From: Paraconiothyrium sp. Pb-2020
Lineage: Eukaryota > Ascomycota > Dothideomycetes > Pleosporales > Didymosphaeriaceae
Assembly: GCA_022419385.1 (NCBI GenBank)
Contig: JAJUBI010000005.1
Span: 2,480,001-2,544,000 of the forward strand
DNA: 64,000 bases
Direction: 5' to 3'
In this document: positions 42,940-53,900 of the stretch, piece after piece
How the letters are laid out: each line of letters opens with the position of its first letter
Position numbering within the stretch: position 1 is the stretch's first letter
Notes under the pieces: model-generated
Database searches by the model: none
What the model was told of the DNA's origin: nothing
The model's input: the letters and a program-made list of their open reading frames with translations, nothing else
Translations under genes and position numbers: made by a program

Positions 42940-45728
42940 CTATCTAATAGTCGGCCCATCCTCCCTCTCAATCCCATGCAAACCCTCCAAGATATCACCC
43001 CCACCAAACAACCCACTTACACTTCCCACTCCCTTCTTTCCACCAGCCCAAATTTCATGGAACCTGATCGCCGCATCACTCGCCGCCACAACAATACACC
43101 CTTCCTCCAGGCCCCTTCTCCACCATACCCCATCCTCTCCCGGGGACCTAGCATCAGCGCCCGCATTCGGCCCCCCAGGATACGGAATCGCATATAGCGC
43201 GCGACTCTCGTCGAACCAGGGCACCGCGACAACCTGCTCGCAGCTAGGCCACGCGAAGACGGCAATACGGAACGGATGCTCGGGCTGCGCGAAGCCGAAA
43301 GTGGCTGCGATCTCGCGACGTGTCTGGCTCCAGATGAGGGAGGTGACTTGGGCTGCGCAATCAATGGTCGCGAGGCAGGCGCCGGACATGGTATGGTAGA
43401 AGTGTATGCATCGATCATTGGACCCACCTCCGATGGCAAGAAGACCTCGCTGCCAAGGACAAAAAGCGATGGCCTTTACAGCGGCGTTGAGTTCCCATTT
43501 GTGTTTTGCTTGCGTGCTAGAGACTTGCAGGACGGTGCTGCGGCCGGGAGCTACGGTGTATATGCTGTCGCCGTCAGGGCCCTGGCGTACATTGACCGTG
43601 CCGGGAGCCACAGTGTCGGGGTTGGGGCTGTTAAGGACTTTTTTCGTCTCATAGAGATAGCATGCGTTGTCATTACCGCCGCTGGCGAATTGTTCGCCAT
43701 CGGTTGACCATGCGAGACCGCATATTTGCTGAGCATGAACCGTTAAGCGAGCTAATAGTGTCATTGCTCCATTCCATCCGAAGATAGCGCTTTCTGTCTC
43801 GTTTGGCCACTCAATGCTGTAGAAGTATATGTGGCCTGCCTCGTCTCCAACAAGCAGTTCTTCGGTAGGCACTGTCATAGCATTATCGCGTAGTGATGCC
43901 CTTTTGACGACAGTCGGCCTAAAAGCAGTGCAGGATATAGGCTTGGGTTGGGTAGCGTCGAAGCGAGGCTCTGCATCGAACGGGCTCCATAAAGCAACGC
44001 GACCGTCTGCCCGTGCTACAGCTAAGATGGCTTGTCCGCCATGATTGGAGGAAAATGATAGGGAGGTTACGTGTTGGACGTCAACCATGCCAGTCGTCGA
44101 TAATATGTTGAGAGATTCTGGCGTGTCGACTCCCGTCCGTTCTGACCAAAGATGGACGAAATTTCCTAAGCCCACAGCGAGACATCTTGCGTTGTGTGAG
44201 TATGCGAGAAGCGAACAGTAGTAATCGTCCCGTAATTGAGGAGCGTCTAGGACCGTGTATGGTGTCAGTATCTGTTCTTTTACATGGGATCGCTACTCAT
44301 CTGAAAGGCAAGACTGGCACAGGTTTCCTCGCAACACTGTGCATACGTTTCACTGCTACACAGCCACATCAGTACGTTCCAGCTGTAACAGAATGTGATC
44401 TTCAACCAACGCGGTAAGTTACTATCTGTAGTCCACGAATTGTCTTTCCAAACGTGGACTGTGCGTGCGGCGCACGGAGGGGTGTCTATTGAGCTTGCGG
44501 TGCTGTGGTTGCTAGAGGATATCGAATGATCGAGGACGCGGTTCATCTGATCTATTTCAAGCGCCAATGCAACTCGCCGTTCGTACGCTTCTTGCTCAGC
44601 ATCTGGATCCGACCGACTAAGAAACATGGACGTATAGAGTGGTGCATTCGTCCCGCTTCCTAATATTCCACCATTGCCATTAGACACCCCCAGCACAGTA
44701 TCGCTAGCAGCCGAGGCACCTCCCACGTTCCAGACGGCGCCTGCACTGATCTGGCGGACTGCCATTGGCGTTGTTCCTCGACGAAGGCCAGGGTTTGCAC
44801 GCCGTCGGTGCAGGTTTGACCGACCAGTAAGCATGGCATGCGTTTCTCGTAGACTTCGAAGCTCATCATTCATCCTAACCGATCGGCGAAGGCGTCGGCT
44901 GAATGGATCAGGAATGGAATTTCCGCCAGGGAGGGACTTTTCTTCGGCAATCAATCGTTTTTCTGGTTTGTTCAGATCAAACCTTTGTTTTGTAACGTTC
45001 GGTGGCCGCCGCGGCGGGATGAAACGATCTGGTGCATGGCTTGGACGTCGGGACGCCGTCAACGACCCGCCGCGTGCTACCCATTGATTGGGACGTAATG
45101 GGGAACTAGCAGAGCGGATTGGAAGCCGACCAAGTTGTGATGGAGAGCATGTGGGGATATTGAGCATACCCGAATCGGGTGAATCGGGGCGAGTGGTTAT
45201 GGAAGAGGTCAGTTCTTCCTCTGCACTTAGATATAAGGATCTATTCGAGGTGTGATCATCGCTCGCTCTGAAGTTGAGTGAGCTTCTGCGAGAGACTGAG
45301 GGGGTGTGCTGTTGGGAGTCGCACACTTGACGAGGAGCATCATCAGCGAAAGAGCAACGAGCGTTAGGTGGAGACAATGAAGCGACATCCGAAATTCTTG
45401 GATTAACGATGCGCATGGAAGGCTTCTTGATAGGTGATCCTAGGTATGATGGTAGCGATATAGCGTCCGGACTGAATTTGTCAGTGTCTGTAAGTTGAAG
45501 AGCAGCTAATCGGCCGGTGAATTTGGGCTTCGTCGGAGACTCAGGAGGAGACTCGAGACTGCCATCGGATTCATGTTGGCGGGAGCAATTCCGACTCCAT
45601 GCCTTGTGAGGCGATGTAGGCGTTTTCGGGGACAGCCAGCCTTCAGTACTGACAGTCTTTGTCGGAGACAATGGTGGCGTAGCGTACCCGGAATCGCAGG
45701 ACTGTGAGTCATCCTCAGAGTCATTCAT
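42940..45728 (-). CDS. AMA1: AMA1/Mfr1-type meiotic APC/C activator (Cdc20 family)
   Basis: Cdc20-family proteins recruit substrates to the anaphase-promoting complex. Exons 45728-44423 and 44276-42940 give 880 residues. The first 230 are Ser/Pro-rich and disordered. The C-box is PDRFIPPRRP (it binds the APC). Then comes the family linker KQILTPYTVLDAPQLRDDYY, and a seven-bladed WD40 propeller: AVGLGNFVHLWSE, AWSTDGEQFASGGNDNACYL, AIAFCPWQRGLLAIGGGSND and TSLIWSQTRREIAATFG. The last two residues are Ile-Arg, the IR tail that docks on the TPR subunits. Long N-terminus and divergent propeller point to the meiotic AMA1/Mfr1 branch rather than Cdc20 or Cdh1; this assignment is inference. Short propeller insertions (for example GGPNAGADARSPGEDG) look lineage-specific. 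Confidence 0.82.
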
Positions 45729-46072
45729 ACTGAAAGATTAGGGCGGATCGAGCGAGTTAGTGGCTTGCTGAGCTACGGATCTCGAACATGTCGAGATGAG
45801 CGAAAGTCAGCGGCACAGGTCGAGAGAGGGCGGCTGAGGGCCGAAATGCTGCTGCGTAGTTATTGCTGCTGGGTTAGTATAGCAATACGTTGATCTTGTC
45901 TAGGAGGTCGCAAGGTTTGGCGGTCCTCGGGAATATCACGAAGAGCACGTCGCTCTTGGAAGGTTGGAGGGGTGAGTGGGAAAGAGCCTCGGGCGGTGAA
46001 ACTTATCTCCGGCGGGCGCGGGAAGAAGCCGCGAAGCTCATGAGCTCCTTGCGTCTAAACGCAAATATCAAC
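45729..46072. promoter_or_regulatory. Divergent promoter region, AMA1-like / BET4
   Basis: The start codons of the AMA1-like gene and BET4 are 344 bp apart and point outward. No specific motif was found by eye. Their functions are unrelated, so shared control is not implied. Confidence 0.4.
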
Positions 46073-47235
46073 ATGGCAAGCGTGAGTGGCTGATAAAGAG
46101 GTTTCTACGAGTTATTGACCATCGAAGCACGGAATAACACGCACGGCGGGTACGGCGGTGCGCACCGAAGAAGCCCTGCAACAACAGCTTCGCGACATTG
46201 ATGCATACAAGGAGCTGGTCGACCTCGTCAGTACGAAGGTGTGTACCCCATCTGGGTGCCCCAAAAGGGCCCAGTATGGTTCCATCAGTATTACATGGAG
46301 GTGGAGCTAGGGCAGTTTCTGACATGTAAATGATATAGATCACTGAGAGACAATACACACTCGAAGTTCTTGGGTTGCTCACGAAGCTTCTGAAGCAGAA
46401 CCCAGAGTACTATACGGTTTGGAACCATCGTCGACGTGTTCTAAATGCCCTGTTCCGTAGCGGCCCTGCAGCCGAGTCTAAGCATGACGTCTACGACCTC
46501 CTACAGAACGACCTACAGCTCACATTCGCGCTATTGCGCCAGTACCCGAAATGCTATTGGATATGGAATCACAGGAACTGGTTGCTAGAGACAGCTGAAC
46601 CACAGCAAGGAGCTGAAGTGGCCCGTCAATTATGGTCTGGTGAATTACTGCTGGTAAACAAGATGTTGGGCGCCGATAGTCGTAACTTCCATGCATGGGG
46701 TTATCGAAGATTCGTGACAGCTCAGATTGAGCGCTTGACAACTTCTACAGAGGGTGAAGCGCTGCAGTCCATGACCGAATCGGAGTTTGAATACACGAGC
46801 AGTATGATCAGGTCCAACCTTTCAAATTTCTCGGCTTGGCACCACCGCAGTAAAGTCATACCCCGCCTGCTGAACCTGCGAGACACCAACCCCGACGCTC
46901 GGCAAGCTCTTCTGGATTCCGAGCTAGCACTGATATGTGAAGCCATCAACACTGATCCCTTTGACCAATCCATCTGTTTTTACCACCAATACCTCATGTC
47001 CACCTTGTCTCCAAAATGTCCTTCCGAAGATCGAATCGTCATAAACCTCGATAATGGCGATCGCCAACGATATTACGAGAACGAGATGCAATACATCCGC
47101 GAGATCCTGGAGGATGAAGAGGATTGCAAGTGGATCTACGAGGGTTTGCTGTTTCTGGCGGCGCGTACTTGGAAGTTGAGGGCGGCACGAAGGTGTTCAC
47201 GACGGCAGATTTGCGGTCGTGGTTGGAACAATTGA
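46073..47235 (+). CDS. BET4: Rab geranylgeranyltransferase alpha subunit, C-terminus out of frame
   Basis: With BET2 and the escort protein it prenylates Rab GTPases. Exons 46073-46081 (9 nt), 46128-46238 and 46339-47235. Prenyltransferase alpha repeats are clear: NPEYYTVWNHRRRVL, YPKCYWIWNHRNWLLE, NFHAWGYRRF, NLSNFSAWHHRSKV and TDPFDQSICFYHQYL. After CKWIYEGLLF (about 47150) the frame loses similarity and stops at 47235. The frame one base earlier continues with SGAYLEVEGGTKVFTTADLR, then LEQLKRLDPLRKGRWDDL and a stop at 47297, exactly as homologues end. A single missing base in the T-run near 47153 explains this. It is either a sequencing or assembly error or a recent mutation; an intron cannot fit. 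338 residues as read. Confidence 0.88.
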
Positions 47236-47318
47236 AGAGGCTCGATCCGTTGAGGAAGGGGCGATGGGATGACCTAGGTCAAAGTTTAGATCTATGAATT
47301 AATAATAAACTGGCGGTG

Positions 47319-47746
47319 CTATGGCTGCTGCTTTGAAGCATCGGTGGTCGTCTTCGCTGGCGCTCGTGCCTTTGCGGCGTCGTTTGCGTTTCCTTTCGAT
47401 GACCAAGCCCAGAAGCCCATCATCGATGAGACTTTAGAAGTGGTCGAGGTCTCGGTTTGTGCCAAGGGGTGTCCTGGTTGCGGAGCTGGAATTGAGCTTG
47501 ATGCCATTGGAGACGGCCCATCACTTGGTAAAGCAGATGCAGATGTAGATCCAGAAGCAGCATTAACGTCACTGCTCGCATTAATGGGGAACGCCCAGCG
47601 CTGTCGGATTGTGAGTGACGCTCACCGATTGTATTCTTCCTGCAGACGTCGCCTCTGTTGCTCTTTAAACTCTTCTCCGAACGTCGCTACGCCGATCGCG
47701 ACACCTGAAATTGTGCCAGAGCAATTGGAAGAAGCCGTCCCGCCAT
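47319..47746 (-). CDS. Small membrane protein, possible frame break, unknown function
   Basis: Two parts, 47746-47626 and 47574-47319, with a clean intron (gtgagc to gcgag). The protein would start MAGRLLPIALA, right after an intron-like 3' end (actaac ... cccag) in the leader, and continue SGVAIGVATFGEEFKEQQRR in a frame shifted by one base. That gives one N-terminal hydrophobic helix, a basic coiled region (RRRLQEEYNR) and a Ser/Pro/Ala-rich tail with MMGFWAWSSK. Without a correction of one base near 47716 the first and second parts are out of frame. A start further upstream in the second frame is the alternative. Similar tiny proteins with one helix and a following basic segment occur in fungal mitochondria, but I cannot name a family. 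The 3' end is 22 bp from the repaired BET4 end. Confidence 0.45.
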
Positions 47747-47987
47747 ATTGCTGGGCGGACCAAAGATAGAGCAGAATGTGCGTTAGTGTGAATATGGCGA
47801 GCGATCAATACATAGTGAACGGCACGGGCGAGAGGTACGTAGCTCCGAAAACGCGTACGCGCTAAATGGCACGTGATCGTCGTGGACCCGTGGACCCGCG
47901 TCTTAACTCGACGCGTCGTGCAACCACCCGCATTCTGTATCAGCCCACCACCAACTGCACGCATAACGCGATGTTTGACAAGCCCCA

Positions 47988-50900
47988 ATGTCCAAATGGC
48001 GCGTCAAAGGATTCGTCCAAGACTCGGATGAAGAAGAGGAGGAGTATATCGAGTGGTCGACCGCGAGCTCCATCCGAAACAGGCGGCATTCGATCGGTGC
48101 GCGCGATGGCATTGCCAGTGCGGAATTCGAGGGCCGGCTTAAAGCAGCTTCCAAAGAAACGATTCCCGGGACACCATATGGCCCGGACGTTGGACCGACA
48201 TCGCCGCCCAAGGAGCTACATAAAGAAGGGCAGCCTATATACGATGCACCAAGCACGGTGACACAGGCGTTGGAGGCCAGCCCTCGAACTCAGCCGTTGA
48301 CACCTCCAACAGTTTCGACTACCAACTTCGATATCGAAGCGCCGACCCTGAGTCCTGATCCACTGTTGGGCTCACCCACTCCGACCGCGAAGCGTGTTTA
48401 CAAGCCTTCGTATTCATCTCAGATTCTTGGGGTACCCAGTACCTTGCAAGCGACAGAAGGGCCAAATCACAGCAAAGTTGCCCATGACCAAAATCAGTAT
48501 GCGTTGCTACTTTTTTCCGACGATAGCGAACTTTCTGATCCTCCTTCCGACTTCGACGAACTGCATCCGCAAGAGAACAGGCCTATTTCCCCAAAGTCGA
48601 GGGCAACAGAGCCCTTCGATCTGAATGAAATTCTTCCTGGTTACGATGAGATGGTTCCGCAAGAGACCATCTTTGCCTCACCAACCCGTAGGGCTACGGT
48701 ACAAGTTGTGATCCCGCGATCCACGAATCGAGAACACCAGCCACAAGTGTTGGATCGATATGTCGAACGATCTTTCAGACAAAGAAAACCAATTCAGATG
48801 CATCCATATCTACTTGAGGGTGAAAGATATCGTCGGGATTTGCAGGGTAGGGGGGTGAAGCCGGTGCTCAGGCTGTTGTCGCCACCGCAGCGTTCGCACC
48901 ACAATGGCCAGGAGTCGCAGGAACAGGATTTCAATCCTGATGGAGATTTGGCACCAAACAGTTCTCCTGGTTCTCCGGAGATACCTGTGTCTACTCCCAT
49001 TGCCCGACGACGCACCGACCAGACGACCTCAGGTCAACGAAAGCAACAGCTGACGTCGGCTAACACAAACCACAGCAGCGCAAAAAGGAGAAGACTAGGC
49101 CAGCCACGACGCCAGTCTGCAACGACTCCGCAAGAGCCGATCGTCGATGCCAGCTCATCCGTTACTGACATTTGGACTGTGCCCCGATCGCCTCCGTATT
49201 CAAGCAGCCCTCCGATCAATCGGTCTGAGTCAATAGTTCCTCGCGCAGCCAAGAGGTCGATTATTCTACCGGTTGCTGATCTACCTACGCCGTCAAATTC
49301 CTCTAGTCTGCCTGCTGCACCTGATATAGAGTCTGATGAGGAATTAATTGCTCGCAGTGTGCAACGTTCAGGTCAACGAGCGCATGAACCCATCGCCATC
49401 CCGAGCGCCAGTTCATCGTCAGATGTTGAAGTTTCAGAGGACGACACCCAAACGAGTGACCATGAATTACAAAAGGTCGGGAAGAGAATAAGAGGTGTTC
49501 TTCCGGCGTCATGGCTCCGCCTTGATCTTCAGGCGCAAGAAAAGCGCGACAGACAGAGAAGAGAGCGATTGCGTACCCTTCAATCCCCGGGGCAAGTGGA
49601 GCCTCAACGCGGTGTCGCCCAGAGAGTCGTCAGACGCCAGGCCACGCCCTCGAGGCTGCGAAGACCAGATGCATCCCATAACCATATCATCGAACTCTCG
49701 GATGAGTCTGACGGCGACGTCGATGTCCCTGTTCCTCAAACGACGGACACTCAAGAGTCAGCCCGCGCGGCTTTTCAGACAGCTGCTATGCTTGATCGCC
49801 GATATGTAGATGACGTCTCAGATACCATGGAGAACGACCGCTTGCATCTGTTCACCCTTGGGGGAGTCAAGAAACGAAAGAAGCAGGTGAAGCTGACGGA
49901 TGCGTTCGCAGCATCAAAGCGAAGAAAACTCGCACGGGAAGGTAACAAATGTGCCAAAGCATCCTCCGAACAGCACACGGCTTCACGAAGAGCACGACGA
50001 ACGCCGCCACCTCCTCTCAGTATCTTGGATATCGACCAGTCGCCTTCCGAAGATCAAGCAGTACCATCATTCTTACGAATCGCAAGGCGACAAGCTCGCC
50101 GAAGACCAGACCATGCTCGCCAGTTGCCAACTTACAAATACATCAGGCTGCATACTGCCCAGGATACACATGATGCCAATTCTACACTACGAGATTGGAG
50201 ACGCGGTGCTATAAAGCCGAAGGCTAATGTTGCACAGTCTAGGTATAAACCGACACCACGCAGACCACTTAGTGATCTAAATCAAAATCGACCTCTGACG
50301 CCCAGGAACAACAATGGGGTTGCGGGGTTTGAAAAGCAGTCATTAGCGATGAGGCAGGAGTCAAACTCGGCGGGACGTGGATCGATTATATCCGAGCCCT
50401 CAGACATCCGCGAACGAGAAGGTAGCCGTCTAAGACATATGGATGAGCAAGATGCATCTGCTTCATTTCAAAAGACGCACTTGTTACACCATAAGAGGCC
50501 ACGCTCTCTCCCCTTCAAAGGTGCTCAATTGGAGGGTCCAGAGATAGATCAAGGGTCCGGCAACCGCAAGGTTGCCTTCCAAAGAGGTCTGCAAAGTGTC
50601 GCTCGGCTATTTGATCTCCGGCATTCATTCTTTGAGCCTTCTCGAAATCCTCAGCTAGCTCGCTTTCTTGCTGACGACGATATCGCAATCTCGCCTTTGC
50701 CAACAGTAGAAGTTTCAGAAGAGCAAGTTTCCAAACCACATACATCGAAGCCGCCCGGTTTCAAGAGAGGTCTCGTTCGAAAGCCGCGCGCGCAGCGTGT
50801 CGATATTGAAACCAGAGAGTATCGTCAACCCAGTGAGCCAGTGGCGGATGACTTCCTTAAAAGCGAGCCGAACCCGCGGGTCCCCAACGTAGGGTCTGTC

Positions 50901-53900
50901 CATGCAGATCAACCATCACTACAGGGTCTCGGTCCGCGTGGCACTCGGTATTCTACTACCTTCGATACTCTGCCTCTAAAGGATGGCACATATTTTCATG
51001 TGTCTACCTTCGTCGGTTCCGGTGCGCTACATCGAGCATTGGGTGCCAACAAGGGCCACGGAAGAAACATGGATGAAGTAGCAGGTTATTGCGATCTCAA
51101 CTTTCTCGAAACGTCTGTCAGATGTGGTCCCTGGGAGGATAGTCTAGTCGCGCGCCTGACAGATCTCACGAACGACATATGGATTGCCGTCGCTAGCCGG
51201 AGCGGGCACGATGACCAGCTCATGTATCAAAGGAGTGGCTTCGACAACGCCTCTAACATCATCCGGTCTCTTGCTGACTATATTTCTACGCATCTTAGCT
51301 TCTACGATCCTATTGACCGGGTTTCCTTCGTCATCAAAATGAAACAATGGAATACGTCGATGTTCGAGAGCATCATGTCGAGCAGCCTTACAGATGCAAA
51401 CTCACATCAGCTACTCAAAGCCAGGCCTTTAGCACTCCTCCTTGTTCTTACACTACAGGTCTACAAGATTGCACAACATCCCGCCGTAGATCAATCGGCC
51501 AACTCGGATCTCACTGCGCTAATAACAAATATTGGCAAAAGTCTTGTGGGAGTTCTATTGGATCACGTGTCAGAGCTCAGTGATTTCTTGGAAAACAACA
51601 AACGGTATAAAGTTCGCGAGAATGGCATACAAGATGCAGATGTGATCGTCGAGAGCCTTGTCATTTGTATGCATGCTCTTTCGGAAGCAAGCATACCGGG
51701 AGCTGCATTCTGGGAACTTGTGGGTCAGTCACTGTCACCAGCAGCTAAGAGAGCAACTCATCTGATGGAGTTTGAATCAGTGTGGGGCATTATATTCACT
51801 CTGCTGCCCTTCATTGAATTCAATGACCTTGGAATACCTACGCGAAGCCGACGAACATCATTCAGAGGAGACAACTGGATGGCTATCAGAGCACTGCTGC
51901 AACGAACGTTCGCGCTGTACCCTGAGACTTTGAAGGTTAACAATGAATCTCTAAACGACTACATCCGTGCGGTCATGACAAGATGCCACGAGATCATCTA
52001 TTTCTGGCATTGGTATCGCTGCGAGCCGGTTTTGTACGCCATGTTCGATTTCTTCGTAGCCAGGAACGGCCTGAAACATCTACGAAAGGAACAATCCAAC
52101 GGCCCGGCAGTGTTCCTGGGACAGATTGACGATGAACCTTTCAGCCGTATCGAACCAAATACGAGAACTTTTCACATCTTTCTCAAGTGCTTGTATATCG
52201 GTATACGAGGCATGCAGAACTGCTATCCCGAAAAGAAGCTTCGCAGCGTTGTTTTGCGACTGATACCGAACCATGGACGGAGCCATCCCAAGGATCAGCC
52301 ACTGGAAGTTGAGAATCTGGAAGCGTTGGAGAATCATCATGACATCCTCTGTACGCTTTACCGAGCTTCTCCGCTGCCGTGCCGCCCTAAATTAGAGTTG
52401 ATCAAGAATCTGGTACATCATGAGAACTCGCATCGAGAGGCGTGCCGTATAGGTATCCGTGCCTGGGCGAACTTGGCGAAATTCCAATTGTCAATCAGCG
52501 AGCCGTATGCTTCCCTTCAGCCGCTCGCCGAATGGCACCAGGAGATCATGTCGCAAACGTTAAAGCAATACCGGCTAGCAAAATCAGAAGCGGAGGATTA
52601 CCTCAAATCTGGTGTCCGCAGCAATTCAGAAGCGACCTCGCTCATGGTCAGACAAACAATGGAGAAAAACCAAGACCAAGTGATTGCATCGTTAAGGGAC
52701 TGTATTGCAGGGTTGCTAAATGCTATTGGCGTCCGCGATAGTCAAGTTCTGCTCAAAGATTTCCTCGTAGATACTGGCCTGATCCAATTACTCGAGCTTC
52801 CGCATCTCCAGGACCGGCGTCTAGTAATCGTCATCCGGGACGCTCTTGGTGTACTCCGAATATTTGCAGGATTACCTCGCCAACAACCTTCCGAAAATGT
52901 CATTTCTGACCAAGACGAAGAAAGTCAAGACTACGGTGACTCCTTCGATCTTGCTGATTTCATGGAGGTAGACTCTGAAGTGCGCCAATCTGACAATTTC
53001 CTCCAGAGACCGCTGTGGCATTTACTTTCCAATGCTTTCGGCGCTGAGTCTTCGCCAGACGACAACATTCTCATGGACGGCATTGATACCTGGAGTCTCA
53101 TCGCTCGTTCTCAAGTAATGCTAGGTTTGCGCTCATGGACATACTATTTGGATGAGTTCAGCCAAGTGTCGTGGCAGCAACTTCGGCATACAGAACAAAC
53201 GCAGAAGTTCCGTCCTTACTTCATGGCTTCAATCCTGGGATGTGATTCGATGGCCTATTCTCAACATCGCCTGGATTTTCTGAAAGCATTGCTGGTTTCA
53301 CTAGTCGACCGTGAGTCTATGCTGAGGTTTCAACATCGACTGCTCAGCGCCATCGTTCGTGCCGTTCCCGACGAACCCCTTCTCAAAAATTTGCCATTTT
53401 ACAACATGAACGGGAACGATTTGCTTGATATAAATGCTGATACTGTCCAGACGCGGAGACTTCCGTTAGTATCTAGCATTCTGGCCAACATGCGCGATGA
53501 CTTCCACGATGCTATTCACGAGGGCATGGGACGTGTCGCAGAAGTGAAGGGCAGTTACGCTGCCGTATTGAAGGACTTTATGACTGCTATGAAGAACAAC
53601 TACCATCAGCTTGGTTCTGGCACAGCTGTGACTGGCGCATATGTGGAATTCGTTCAGAAAGTCGTTCAGTTTCTCCAACAGTATACGGCCGATATACATC
53701 CAGTGCTCGATTTCTTCACCAACTCAGTTGCATTTCCGCTTCCAGCAGCTGATCCGACATACGTGGTGGGCCGTCTCTGTGGATATGCGCCTAAACTCTC
53801 CCAACCGGGTATTTCGAAACAGCTTTCGGTCTTTGTCCAAACAGTGGCACAGCAAGCCGCCACTGGGGGTCATCAATCGTACCTGGTCCACCAATTACAG

